Shown one piece after another: positions 14,448-23,705 of a stretch of 64,000 bases of DNA (position 1 is the first letter of the stretch; every line of letters begins with the position of its first letter). Made by a program: the position numbers and the translations under genes. Source of the DNA: Pseudophaeobacter sp965641885 (GTDB taxonomy: Bacteria; Pseudomonadota; Alphaproteobacteria; Rhodobacterales; Rhodobacteraceae); NCBI GenBank assembly GCA_965641885.1, contig OZ282574.1, positions 2,790,001 through 2,854,000 of the forward strand, written 5' to 3'. Below the pieces are notes generated by a model. It saw only the letters and a list, made by a program, of their open reading frames with translations, did not search any database and was not told the DNA's origin.

Positions 14448-17162
14448 ATGAAACCGGGGTTTGCTCTTTCTCTTTCCGCCGAGGGTATTGTACTGCTGCA
14501 TCGTGCTGCCGGAGGCTGGCGGAATGTGGGAATTGTGCCACTCGACAGTGCCGATCTCACGGCTGACCTCGCAGCCCTGCGGGCCAAGGGTGAGGCTCTG
14601 GAGGCCAGCGGCACCTGCAAGCTGATCATTCCAAATGATCAGATCCGCTACCTTACCATTGAAACGGGTATTTCCGATCTGGAAAGTCGGCGGCGCATGG
14701 CCCGCGTAGCCCTCGAAGGGGCCACGCCCTATTCGGTAGATGATCTGGCGTTTGATCTGTCTGAAGACGGTAGCCAAACACATATCGCCGCAGTGGCACA
14801 TGAGACTTTGGCCGAGGCGGAGGCCTTTGCGCTGGACAATGGCTTTACGCCAGCCTCCTTCGTTGCCGCCCCCGGCGATCTGGGCTTCCTTGGAGAGCCA
14901 TTCTTTGGCCCGGCCCCCTCGCTTGGCACCACTTTGGTAGAGCCAGACGGTATCGCCGTGGTCGATGTGGGTCCGGCAGAGCCGCCAAGCCCCCCCGCCG
15001 TACCGGATACGGAAACAGAAGACCTCAAAGCAGAGGTTTCAGCTTCAGTAGACCCTGAGCCCGCCTCCGGGGCGGGGCGCAACAAGAAAAATGCCGCCGC
15101 CCTGACCTTGCCAGAGGCCCCTGCTGCATCTGAGCACGCTGGGGATCACGCAGAGCTGACCGCAGTTGATGCGACTGAAGATGGGGAGGAAGAAAGCGGA
15201 CCAGTTCAAGGTTTTAGCAGCCGCCGACGCAGAGGCGCTGCCCCGGCAGACTCCCCGGCTCAGGATGCCCCCTCTGCCCGCACCAGCGCACAGAGCGCGC
15301 CTCAGCCTTCTGCACACACGCCAGCAAGCAAGCTCGCGGCTCCAAGTGCCAGCAAGGCGGTTCCTGCCTCCAACACCCACTCTAAAATTCGCTCTGGCGA
15401 GGCGTCTGCCAGCTCTAAAGAGCACGAGATCGCCACCTTGGCCCCTGCGGCTGGCGGTGCGACGGCACAACTTACCGCGGCGCGCGCTGCAACCGAGACC
15501 AAAGCGGCCAATGCGACCAATGCGACAAAACCGGTAGCAGCCGTCAAAGGCTCTGACAAAACCTCGGCTGTGACCAGTACACCTGCGTCCAGTACGCCTG
15601 TCGGAGGCGCCTCCCCCCGCTCTGCCGCTCCTGCCTCTGCCAACCCCACAATTACCACCATTAGCGAAGCGGGTGCGCAGGCCTCGAACAGCCTGACGGC
15701 CGGTGCCACAAAAGGAAAACCACGTCACCTGGGCTTGATGCTGACGGCTGTACTCTTGCTGGTGATGGCTGCGGTCGCAGCCTTTGCTCTACTGTCCGAA
15801 GGTGGTTTGTTCTTTTCCTCAGAACGGCCACCACAAGAACGTCTTCACGATGGCGACCTTGGCGAGAGCCTTCCGCCCACCGAGCAGCCCCTGCCCCAGC
15901 AAACCGGCCCCCAGCAGGTCGACGAAAGCGGTGATGTTGCGACTGAACCCGCCCCCCCTCTTGAGCCCGTCGCACCGATCCCGTTGAGCGAGGCGGAAAC
16001 CGAGCCTGTCAGCATCGCGCCGCAGGTCAGCGCGATTCCCGGCCAGCCGGATCCGGGCGTTATTGAGCTGAGCGCGCTTGCGCCGCCTGATGCCGCTACC
16101 GCCTTTGAAACAGAGACAGAACTGGATGCAAGCACGGGTCAGCCCGTGCTTGATACGTTTGAAGGCAGTCCGACTGAGGCAAGGCAGCTCTATGAGCAAG
16201 AGACCTCGACTGCGTTAAGTGAGGCCGCGCTTTATGCGGCGACCGGCATCTGGCAACAGGTGCCTGAGATCGCAGAGGCACCTGCCCTGATTTCACTGGA
16301 TGAGATCTACATCGCCTCGATTGACAACAGCGACCTGTCCCAGGACGCGGTCGCCCTGCCCGCAGCACCCGAAGTGGCGCACGACCCTGAGCCGGACACG
16401 CTCAGCTCACCGGTGTCTGTTGGCCGTGATTTCACCCTTGATAGCCGTGGGCTGGTAGTGGCAACGCCAGAAGGGACGCTGAATCCTGACGGGGTGATGG
16501 TCTATCTCGGACGGCCAGCTGTCGTGCCCCCCGCAACACCAGAGCGGGGCGAACCCGAGATCGCGGCAGCCGAGGCCGAAGCTGAAAACGCCCGGCTTGC
16601 CAGCCTGTCGCGCAAACGCCCAAAGCTGCGCCCCTCTGATCTGCTGGAAAGGGCCGAGCGCGCCCTTCTGGGCGGCCTCAGCCGCGCCGAGCTGGCAAGC
16701 GTCCGGCCCCGTGCGCGCCCCGCCAGCCTGAAGACAGAAGAACAGGAAAACCAACCGGTCAGCGCTCTGGCCATCGTGACATCGAAATCGCCGCGGGCGC
16801 GCCCCAGCAACTTTGCGAATCTGGTTGATCGGGCTCAAAGGCGTCAGACCAGCGTCCCCGCCGCCACTGCAGCTGCTGTAACGGTGGCGCCAGTGACTGT
16901 GGCCCCCAGCCTGCCCAGTTCGGCCTCTGTGGCCCGCCAGGCGACGGTGACCAATGCCATCAATCTGCGAAACATCAATCTGATCGGCGTCTCCGGGAAA
17001 CCCACGGACCGCCAGGCATTGATCCGTCTGCCCTCTGGCCGCTACCGCAAAGTTCGCGTTGGCGACCGTATTGATGGCGGCACGGTGGTGGCCATTGGCA
17101 ACAGCCAGTTACAATACCAAAAACGCGGTACCAACACCACGCTAAAGCTGCCCGGAGATTGA
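14448..17162 (+). CDS. Membrane-anchored protein with GspL-like N-terminus and PilP-like C-terminus
   Basis: A 904-residue single-pass protein. Residues about 1-150 have an actin-like GspL/PilM flavour (LIIPNDQIRYLTIETGISD, then GATPYSVDDLAFDLSE). Residues about 155-420 are a low-complexity Ala/Ser/Pro/Thr linker. One membrane helix is at about 425-447 (LGLMLTAVLLLVMAAVAAF). A long Pro/Ala/Glu-rich region follows, and residues about 837-904 (NLRNINLIGVSGKPTDRQAL, then GRYRKVRVGDRIDGGTVVAI) resemble the PilP/GspC homology region. The topology would put the N-terminus in the cytoplasm and the C-terminus in the periplasm. No secretion or pilus genes are nearby. It is unrecognised as a named gene; such proteins may be misannotated because of the linker. 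Confidence 0.65.
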   Translation: MKPGFALSLSAEGIVLLHRAAGGWRNVGIVPLDSADLTADLAALRAKGEALEASGTCKLIIPNDQIRYLTIETGISDLESRRRMARVALEGATPYSVDDLAFDLSEDGSQTHIAAVAHETLAEAEAFALDNGFTPASFVAAPGDLGFLGEPFFGPAPSLGTTLVEPDGIAVVDVGPAEPPSPPAVPDTETEDLKAEVSASVDPEPASGAGRNKKNAAALTLPEAPAASEHAGDHAELTAVDATEDGEEESGPVQGFSSRRRRGAAPADSPAQDAPSARTSAQSAPQPSAHTPASKLAAPSASKAVPASNTHSKIRSGEASASSKEHEIATLAPAAGGATAQLTAARAATETKAANATNATKPVAAVKGSDKTSAVTSTPASSTPVGGASPRSAAPASANPTITTISEAGAQASNSLTAGATKGKPRHLGLMLTAVLLLVMAAVAAFALLSEGGLFFSSERPPQERLHDGDLGESLPPTEQPLPQQTGPQQVDESGDVATEPAPPLEPVAPIPLSEAETEPVSIAPQVSAIPGQPDPGVIELSALAPPDAATAFETETELDASTGQPVLDTFEGSPTEARQLYEQETSTALSEAALYAATGIWQQVPEIAEAPALISLDEIYIASIDNSDLSQDAVALPAAPEVAHDPEPDTLSSPVSVGRDFTLDSRGLVVATPEGTLNPDGVMVYLGRPAVVPPATPERGEPEIAAAEAEAENARLASLSRKRPKLRPSDLLERAERALLGGLSRAELASVRPRARPASLKTEEQENQPVSALAIVTSKSPRARPSNFANLVDRAQRRQTSVPAATAAAVTVAPVTVAPSLPSSASVARQATVTNAINLRNINLIGVSGKPTDRQALIRLPSGRYRKVRVGDRIDGGTVVAIGNSQLQYQKRGTNTTLKLPGD

Positions 17163-17310
17163 TCTGATCCATGCGAGACCAAGGCGCCCAAGCTCTGGCG
17201 CGCGGGCTTTGGTGTGCAATCAAGCTCTGGTGCGCTGTCACACTCTTGTGCCCAATCAGTCGCTGGAGCGCTGTTAGATCTGGCGGTAGGTATTATTCCG
17301 CCTAGATAGC

Positions 17311-17344
17311 AAAATGCCGAACCTCATCGAGGCCCGGCATTTTG
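17311..17344. terminator. Bidirectional terminator hairpin
   Basis: AAAATGCCG (17311-17319) pairs with CGGCATTTT (17336-17344) around a loop that contains CCTCATCGAGG. T tracts on both sides let it act for the hppD transcript and the 904-residue gene. Confidence 0.8.
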
Positions 17345-17374
17345 GATTTGGTCTCTTCAGCAGCGAGGCGCTGC

Positions 17375-18475
17375 TTACTGCGCAGCGTCGAGCTCACCAT
17401 TGGCGATCTGTTCGCGCTCGATCGACTCGAACAAGGCTTTGAAATTGCCCTCGCCAAAGCCATCATCGCCTTTACGCTGGATGAACTCAAAGAAGATCGG
17501 GCCAATCACTGTCTTGGAGAAGATCTGCAAGAGAATTTTGGTTTCTCCCCCATCAACGACACCTTCGCCGTCGATCAGAATGCCGTGCTTCTGCATCCGC
17601 TCCAGCGGCTCGTCATGGCCCTGCACCCGCTCGTGGCTCAGCGCGTAATAGGCTGCTGGAGGTGCTGGCATATAGGTTATGCCGCGCTCCGCAATCTCGT
17701 CTGTGGCGCTGTAGATATCCTCGGCGCCAACCGCGATATGCTGAATGCCCTCACCTTTGTACTTTTTGAGGTAGGCTACAATCTGGCCGGTCTCACCGCG
17801 GTCCTCATTGATCGGAATGCGGATACGGCCACAGGGTGAGGTGAGCGCCCGGCTCAACAGGCCGGTGAATTTGCCTTCGATGTCAAAGAAGCGAATTTCC
17901 TTGAAGTTGAACAGCCCCTCATAAAACCTGAACCACTTGTCCATATTGCCCTTGTAGACATTGTGGGTGAGGTGATCGAGGTAGTAGAACCCAACGCCAC
18001 GCGGCTTGGACTGTTTGGTCCACTCGAACTCGGTATTGTAGGGGGATGTCTCGTAGTACTGATCAATGAAATAGATCAGCGAGCCGCCAATACCCTTGAT
18101 CGCAGGCACATCCAGGGTCTTATCAGCGCCCTCATAGGCCTCGGCCCCTTTGGAGATCGCGTGCTCAAACGCCTTTTGCGCATCTACAACACGCCAGCCC
18201 ATCGAGGGCGCGCAGGGGCCGTGCTCGGCGACGAACCTGTCCGCAAAGCTGCCCTTTTCGGCATTGAGAATATAGGTGATGTCACCCTGCTGCCAAAGCT
18301 CAATACCGGGTTTGGTTTTGTGGTGCCCGACCAACTCGTAGCCCATCTTGGTGAAGAGGTCGCGGAGCTCCTGCGGTTCCGGGCTGGCGAATTCCACAAA
18401 TTCAAACCCATCGGTTCCAGCCGGGTTCTCTGCACTGATCACTGTTTTCGGGGCGTTATGCGGGAATGGACCCAT
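17375..18475 (-). CDS. hppD: 4-hydroxyphenylpyruvate dioxygenase
   Basis: A 366-residue non-heme iron dioxygenase of tyrosine breakdown, converting 4-hydroxyphenylpyruvate to homogentisate. The two iron His residues lie in YYLDHLTHNVY and GIQHIAVGAEDIY, and the Glu in GPIFFEFIQRKGDDGFGEGNFKALFESIE; GFGEGNF is the C-terminal gate helix mark. The start at 18475 is preferred because GGAGGAAAC lies just upstream; the longer frame has no such site. It diverges from an Lrp-type gene, which is its likely regulator. Length fits the bacterial family (about 350-370). Confidence 0.93.
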   Translation of the reverse strand: MGPFPHNAPKTVISAENPAGTDGFEFVEFASPEPQELRDLFTKMGYELVGHHKTKPGIELWQQGDITYILNAEKGSFADRFVAEHGPCAPSMGWRVVDAQKAFEHAISKGAEAYEGADKTLDVPAIKGIGGSLIYFIDQYYETSPYNTEFEWTKQSKPRGVGFYYLDHLTHNVYKGNMDKWFRFYEGLFNFKEIRFFDIEGKFTGLLSRALTSPCGRIRIPINEDRGETGQIVAYLKKYKGEGIQHIAVGAEDIYSATDEIAERGITYMPAPPAAYYALSHERVQGHDEPLERMQKHGILIDGEGVVDGGETKILLQIFSKTVIGPIFFEFIQRKGDDGFGEGNFKALFESIEREQIANGELDAAQ

Positions 18476-18633
18476 ATTGGTTTCCTCCAATTGTCGCGTA
18501 CTGCGCTCTGGCTGTCTGTTCCCGGATAGAATACCGCAGTTCACATGCATGTTTTGCGCGTTCTTCGTATGTTTACGCTTTATTGATACGCAATTTACGC
18601 GCACTACTAGCCAAAAACAGAAAATGCACGCAT
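18476..18633. promoter_or_regulatory. Divergent hppD / lrp promoter region
   Basis: A 158-base AT-rich spacer with direct repeats of TTTACGC (about 18569 and 18593) and the inverted element GCGTAA/TTACGC around GATACGCAA. Spaced repeats of this kind suit binding by the Lrp octamer, but no established consensus was matched. Confidence 0.4.
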
Positions 18634-19089
18634 ATGATCGACCAAACAGACACCAAACTCCTCGCGGCTTTGCAAAAAAATGCGCATCTCACCGCGCAAG
18701 AGCTGGGCGAGTTGCTCAACCTCTCTCCCAGTCAGGCCGGCAGGCGCAGGCAGCGGCTTGAGGCTGAAGGCTATATCCAGGCCTATTGCGCCCAGCTTGA
18801 TCCGGCAAAGCTGGGCCTGACGGTGCAGGGATTTGTACATGTGAACCTTGCCAGTCACGGGCCGGAACAGTCAAAAAGCTTTAGTCGTTTGGTCAGCACC
18901 CGGCCCGAGATCACCTCAGCCTGGACGATGACCGGAGAAGCCGACTATCTGCTCCGGGTCTACTGCAGCGATCTGCAGGCGCTCAATCAGCTTATCCACG
19001 AGATCCTGTTGCCGCATCCGGCAGTGGCCCGCGTTCAAAGCCAAATCGTGATGGCACAACTGAAACGCGACGCGCCCCTGCCAACGTAA
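18634..19089 (+). CDS. Lrp/AsnC-family transcriptional regulator
   Basis: A 151-residue regulator from the ATG at 18634. Residues about 4-60 form the AsnC winged helix (DTKLLAALQKNAHLTAQELG, then LNLSPSQAGRRRQRLEAEGYI). Residues about 75-145 are the RAM ligand-binding domain (VHVNLASHGPEQSKSFSRLV, ITSAWTMTGEADYLLRVYCSD). It is divergent from hppD, so it probably senses an aromatic amino acid or catabolite and controls tyrosine breakdown; the ligand is inferred from context only. Confidence 0.85.
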   Translation: MIDQTDTKLLAALQKNAHLTAQELGELLNLSPSQAGRRRQRLEAEGYIQAYCAQLDPAKLGLTVQGFVHVNLASHGPEQSKSFSRLVSTRPEITSAWTMTGEADYLLRVYCSDLQALNQLIHEILLPHPAVARVQSQIVMAQLKRDAPLPT

Positions 19090-19168
19090 CAAAATTTTTG
19101 ACTTAACAATAAAGGAAGGTTTCCAGTTTAGAGGTCAGTTCAGCCTGATTTAGAAGTGGAACGCTCCA

Positions 19169-20389
19169 TTGTCCTTTGTAGACCGTCGCATAGAAACCCG
19201 CCCCTCGAATGGTGAAGCTCCCTTTGCCCTGAACGAGGTTTTCTTTTCACGTACCGATGACCGTGGTGTTATCCAGGCCGGCAACTACGTTTTCAAACGC
19301 GTAGCGCATTACGACTGGGAAGAGTTGATTGGTGCTCCGCACAAGATCATCCGCCATCCCGATACACCACGCGGGTTGTTTCACTTAATGTGGGATGTGC
19401 TCAAACAAGGCAACTCAACCACTGCCTACGTAAAGAACAAAGCAAAGGATGGGCTATACTACTGGGTCTTTGCCGTGATGACGCCCTGTGAAGGCGGCTT
19501 TCTCTCAACACGGATCCGTCCAAGCAGCGCCCTGTTCGAAGACGTAAAGCGCATCTATGCCGAAATGCACAAAGCTGAAGCCTCCGGGGATGTCAGCCCG
19601 GAAGACAGCAGCGAGATGATGATGGATTGGATCCGCAGCCGCGGATTTGAGGACTATCACCAGTTTGCCACTTATGCCCTTAGCGAGGAGTTGCTGTCGC
19701 GTGACATTAATTTGGAGCGCGCCAAAGACCCCAAAATCGTAGAGCTGCGCAAAATGCTCACCAATGCTGAAACCCTGGTTGATGAGACCCAGGGCCTGGT
19801 GAAAGATTTTGATGCAATGCACACGATCCCCCATAATTTGCGGGTCATTGCGTCACGGATCGAACCATCGGGCGGACCGGTCACCGTTTTGTCCCAGAAC
19901 TATGGCGCCATGTCGCGTGAAATGTCGGATTGGTTTGCCGCGCATGTGATGGGCGAAAACAGCAACTTCAACACCATCAAACTGGCTGTGACCAATAGCC
20001 TGTTTATCGAAGGCATGGCACGCATCCTAAATGAATGCCATGCACAGCTCAAAACAGAGAAACGCGGCCTGGGTGATGTTGATCTGGAAGTCGAAAGAAC
20101 GATCCTCAGTAATCTGGTCACAACGGAAAGAGAACGCGGCCGCAAAGGCGTGGAAGAGGTTGACCATGAGGCCGATCGCATCATGCGCGCCTGTCAGGTC
20201 ATGCACCGCCAGTTCCTGGGGCTGAGCTCTACCCGTGTCCTGTGTAAAATCGAAAGCGCGCGCTTGCCTGAGTCCGGTGAGACTCTGTCTGATATCATCG
20301 ACCAGCTTGGCGTTTTCCAAGAGCGCATCTCGCGTCGCCTGGAAAACATCACCAAACTAAGCAATGAAATCAGAATGATGGATCACTAA
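19169..20389 (+). CDS. Aer-like PAS domain protein
   Basis: A 406-residue cytoplasmic protein starting at a TTG. Residues about 20-120 form an aerotaxis-receptor-type PAS domain: EVFFSRTDDRGVIQAGNYVF, then LIGAPHKIIRHPDTPRGLFH, and AYVKNKAKDGLYYWVFAVMTP, which is near the FAD-binding consensus of Aer. The rest is helical (residues 190-400), with no membrane helix, no HAMP and no MCP signalling hairpin (the E-x-x-x-QQT tip is absent). It might relay redox or oxygen information to another partner. Proteins of this layout in roseobacters are uncharacterised. Confidence 0.75.
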   Translation: MSFVDRRIETRPSNGEAPFALNEVFFSRTDDRGVIQAGNYVFKRVAHYDWEELIGAPHKIIRHPDTPRGLFHLMWDVLKQGNSTTAYVKNKAKDGLYYWVFAVMTPCEGGFLSTRIRPSSALFEDVKRIYAEMHKAEASGDVSPEDSSEMMMDWIRSRGFEDYHQFATYALSEELLSRDINLERAKDPKIVELRKMLTNAETLVDETQGLVKDFDAMHTIPHNLRVIASRIEPSGGPVTVLSQNYGAMSREMSDWFAAHVMGENSNFNTIKLAVTNSLFIEGMARILNECHAQLKTEKRGLGDVDLEVERTILSNLVTTERERGRKGVEEVDHEADRIMRACQVMHRQFLGLSSTRVLCKIESARLPESGETLSDIIDQLGVFQERISRRLENITKLSNEIRMMDH

Positions 20390-20581
20390 CCATAGCCTGG
20401 CGCGGCCTGGACACCCCAAGGCGCGCCACACGAAATGAGCGGCGGACAGGGAACCCTGGCCGTCGCTTTTTTTTGCCAAAGCACTTACCTCGCCCTTTTG
20501 CAGACGGCCCGGAATGTTTCCCCCTCCACCGGCACCGCTAAAACCGTTGCCAAGGCGCAAGCCGCTTGCGATACCAGTGCT

Positions 20582-22459
20582 ATGGACGTATTTCTGTATC
20601 AAGCTACCATCTATCTCGCTGCCGCTGTCATCGCCGTACCCATTGCCGCGCGCCTTGGACTTGGCTCGGTTTTGGGCTACCTGGCAGCCGGCATTTTCAT
20701 CGGCCCCGCTCTTGGGTTGGTGGGCGCAGAGACAGCAGACCTTCAGCATTTTGCGGAATTCGGCGTTGTCATGATGCTGTTTCTGATCGGGCTGGAGCTC
20801 GATCCCCGTGCGCTTTGGGCCATGCGTCACAAACTGATCGGGCTTGGCGGCTTGCAAGTCTTGCTCAGCACGCTTGCTCTGATGGTCGCGGGGCTGTTTG
20901 CAGGCGAAACCTGGCAGGTTAGCCTTGCTATTGGCCTGGCGCTGTCGCTGTCTTCCACTGCGATTGTACTGCAGACACTGTCAGAGAAAGGCCTGATGCA
21001 AACAGGCGGGGGGCGTGCGTCCTTCTCGGTGCTGCTGACCCAGGATATTGCTGTTATCCCAATCCTTGCCTTTCTGCCGCTGCTGGCAATGGGGCCGACG
21101 CCTCAGTTCAGCTCTGACGGATCCATTGTGCTCAGTGATGCGGCCCATACGGCAGCCCATGAAACGCTCTCTCTGGTGGCGGGTCTGCCGGGTTGGGCCG
21201 TAACACTCACGACCCTCGGCATGATCGGAGTGGTTGTTCTGGCGGGGATCTATCTGACACAGCCCCTGTTTCGCTTTATTCACGCCAGCAACCTGCGCGA
21301 AATGTATACCGCGCTGGCGCTGCTGATTGTGGTTGGCATTTCCTTTTTGATGACCTTGGTAGGCCTGTCTCCGGCGCTTGGAGCCTTCCTTGCCGGGGTG
21401 GTTCTGGCGAACTCTGAATTTCGCCATGAGCTGGAGAGCGATCTCACCCCCTTTAAGGGGCTGCTTTTGGGGCTGTTCTTCATCACTGTGGGCGCGGGTA
21501 TCAACTACAAACTGTTTCTGGCCGATCCAGCGGATCTGTTGGGTCTGGCACTTCTGGTCATCCTCACCAAGGGCGTGATTCTGTTCTTTGTTGGCCGCGC
21601 TTTTGGCCTCAGAGGCCGCAATCACTGGCTCTTTACCCTTGGCCTCGCCCAGGCAGGCGAGTTCGGCTTTGTGCTGCTTGCCTTTTCCCTGCAACAGAAC
21701 GTCATTCCGGCGCCTCTGGCAGAAAAGCTGTTGCTTATCATTGCCCTGTCCATGCTGATCACGCCGCTGCTGTTCATCATTTATGACCTGCTGTCCCACT
21801 ATCAGGGCGAGACCCGCGTCGAGCACGAAGACGATGAAATCGACGAACAGGGGCCAGTGATCATAGCCGGTATTGGCCGCTTTGGTCAGATCGTTCACCG
21901 CCTGGTGCGTGCCAGCGGCTTTAAGACCGTCCTGCTGGACAATAACATGCAAGCGGTACAGCTGATGCGCCGGTTTGGCGTGAAAAGCTTTTTGGGCGAT
22001 CCAACCCGCCCCGAACTGCTGAAAGCAGCCGGCATTGCCAAGGCGCAAGTCCTGGTGGTGGCGCTGGATGACCCGGAAAAATCGGTCAAGATGGTCGCCT
22101 ATGTACGCCGTGCCTACCCAGATCTGCACATCATTGCACGCGCCTATGACCGCAACCATGTGTTTGAACTCTATAAGGCCGGCGCCAATGATATTGTGCG
22201 CGAGATGTTCGACAGCTCGCTGCGCGCCGGACGGTATGTGCTCGAAAAGATTGGCCTCAGCGAATATGAGGCGGCTCAGGCCGAACAGACCTTTTACGCC
22301 CATGACCGTGTCACCCTGCGGGAGCTGGCGGCTCTATGGGTACCGGGAACCCCGGCAAGCGAGAACCAGGCCTATATTGAAAAAGCGCGCGAGCTGGAAA
22401 AAGAGCTTGAGATCGCCCTGCTGGAGCTCGCCGAAAAAGAGGACCGCAACGCGCGCTGA
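20582..22459 (+). CDS. Kef-type potassium/proton antiporter with RCK domain
   Basis: A 625-residue membrane protein of the CPA2 family, from the ATG at 20582. The first 400 residues hold about a dozen transmembrane helices. GVVMMLFLIGLELDP and GLSLSSTAIVLQTLSEKG-type segments are typical of KefB/KefC. The antiport site carries QDIAVIPILAFLPL, and a TrkA-N (RCK) domain starts near residue 423 with GPVIIAGIGRFGQIVHRLV and closes with LVVALDDPEKSV. These antiporters export potassium when glutathione adducts accumulate, but the glutathione-site residues were not checked one by one. The last 60 residues form a charged helix (KARELEKELEIALLELAEKE). Confidence 0.88.
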   Translation: MDVFLYQATIYLAAAVIAVPIAARLGLGSVLGYLAAGIFIGPALGLVGAETADLQHFAEFGVVMMLFLIGLELDPRALWAMRHKLIGLGGLQVLLSTLALMVAGLFAGETWQVSLAIGLALSLSSTAIVLQTLSEKGLMQTGGGRASFSVLLTQDIAVIPILAFLPLLAMGPTPQFSSDGSIVLSDAAHTAAHETLSLVAGLPGWAVTLTTLGMIGVVVLAGIYLTQPLFRFIHASNLREMYTALALLIVVGISFLMTLVGLSPALGAFLAGVVLANSEFRHELESDLTPFKGLLLGLFFITVGAGINYKLFLADPADLLGLALLVILTKGVILFFVGRAFGLRGRNHWLFTLGLAQAGEFGFVLLAFSLQQNVIPAPLAEKLLLIIALSMLITPLLFIIYDLLSHYQGETRVEHEDDEIDEQGPVIIAGIGRFGQIVHRLVRASGFKTVLLDNNMQAVQLMRRFGVKSFLGDPTRPELLKAAGIAKAQVLVVALDDPEKSVKMVAYVRRAYPDLHIIARAYDRNHVFELYKAGANDIVREMFDSSLRAGRYVLEKIGLSEYEAAQAEQTFYAHDRVTLRELAALWVPGTPASENQAYIEKARELEKELEIALLELAEKEDRNAR

Positions 22460-22524
22460 AATTTGCGCTGGCAGCAATAAGAGCAACCCAGCCCAGTCTG
22501 CCCTGCCAGCCTGCCCTGTTGGAG

Positions 22525-22565
22525 ACAAAAAGACAGGCCGCCCAAAATCTAAATCGGGACGCCTG
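22525..22565 (-). terminator. Terminator of cobT transcript
   Basis: On the minus strand ACAGGCGTCCC pairs with GGGCGGCCTGT around an AT-rich loop, followed by CTTTTTG. It lies just after the cobT stop codon and separates it from the convergent Kef gene. Confidence 0.7.
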
Positions 22566-22588
22566 TTGCTACCGTGCAAAGACTGAGC

Positions 22589-23605
22589 TCAGCCGTCGGT
22601 AACGCCCGCCTCAGCAAAAGTGGCCATGCCGCTGTGGCAGGCAACAGCGCCTTTCAGGATCTGGATCGCCAGGGCAGCCCCGGATCCTTCGCCAAGCCGC
22701 AGACCCAGCGCCAACAGGGGCTTTTTGTCCATTTTATCCAACAAGGCGGCATGGGCACTTTCGGCGCTTTGGTGCCCGGCAACAGCGTGATCTAGCGCTG
22801 TGGCGCTGAGCTGCTGCAGACAGGCCGCAGCGGCGCAACAGATAAAGCCATCCAGAATCACCGGAATATGCAGAATGCGTGCTGCGGCAATTGCGCCGGC
22901 CATGGCTGCGATCTCACGCCCGCCAAGCCGCCCCAGTGCATCCAGACCATCGGTGATCGCTGCGGCATGCAGGGCCACCCCCTCTGCTACGACACGGGTT
23001 TTATTGGCCAGTCCTGCGTCATCAACGCCGGTGCCACGCCCCGTCCAGTCGGCAGCCGCGCCGCCAAACAGAGCATAGGCCAGCGCCGCGGCCGGAGTGG
23101 TGTTGCCAATGCCCATCTCGCCGACAACCAAAAGATCTGCCTCGGGGTCAACTGCGTTCCAGCCGGCCTGCAGCGCCGCAAGCAGTTCGGCCTCGCTCAT
23201 TGCAGGTCCCTGAGTGAAATCCTCAACCGGAGTCTCGAGATCCAGCGCATGCACATCCATCCGCGCGCCTGCCAGCCTGGCCAGCTGATTGATGGCCGCG
23301 CCGCCCTGTTGAAAATTGCTCACCATCTGCGCCGTCACCTCTGGAGGGAAGGCCGAAACGCCCTGCGCCGTCACGCCGTGATTGCCAGCAAAGATGATCA
23401 CCTGTGGCGATGCAATCGCAGGCTGGTCACTGCCGCGCCAGCCGCCATACCAGATTGCCAGCTCCTCAAGACGCCCCAGCGCAGCTGGTGGTTTGGTCAA
23501 CTGGTTGTTGCGCGCTGCAGCCCCAGCCAGCGCTGTGTGGTCAGGGGAGCTGGCCTGGGCCAGCTGGGCGCGAAAATCATCGAGAGAAGAGAGTGATGGC
23601 AGCAT
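22589..23605 (-). CDS. cobT: Nicotinate-nucleotide-dimethylbenzimidazole phosphoribosyltransferase
   Basis: A 338-residue CobT. It moves ribose phosphate from nicotinate mononucleotide to dimethylbenzimidazole to make alpha-ribazole phosphate, the lower-ligand precursor of cobalamin. Diagnostic segments are TKPPAALGRLEELA, IIFAGNHGVTAQGVSAFP, the active-site region LLVVGEMGIGNTTPAAAL, and CHSGMATFAEAGV near the end. It diverges from cobS (adenosylcobinamide-GDP ribazoletransferase), which uses its product, with about 100 bases between. Confidence 0.93.
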   Translation of the reverse strand: MLPSLSSLDDFRAQLAQASSPDHTALAGAAARNNQLTKPPAALGRLEELAIWYGGWRGSDQPAIASPQVIIFAGNHGVTAQGVSAFPPEVTAQMVSNFQQGGAAINQLARLAGARMDVHALDLETPVEDFTQGPAMSEAELLAALQAGWNAVDPEADLLVVGEMGIGNTTPAAALAYALFGGAAADWTGRGTGVDDAGLANKTRVVAEGVALHAAAITDGLDALGRLGGREIAAMAGAIAAARILHIPVILDGFICCAAAACLQQLSATALDHAVAGHQSAESAHAALLDKMDKKPLLALGLRLGEGSGAALAIQILKGAVACHSGMATFAEAGVTDG

Positions 23606-23705
23606 GTAAAGCCTCGTTGCATCTGAGCGGCGGACGCGCGTAAATCGGATTTCATTCTGTTTAGCGGCTCATGGCTGCTTCGCAAGTCCCGCAAGAGGCC
23701 CGCAC

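Noticed and set aside
20981..22303. Minus-strand frame of 440 residues
   Set aside because: Antisense to the Kef-type antiporter, Gln/His-rich shadow.
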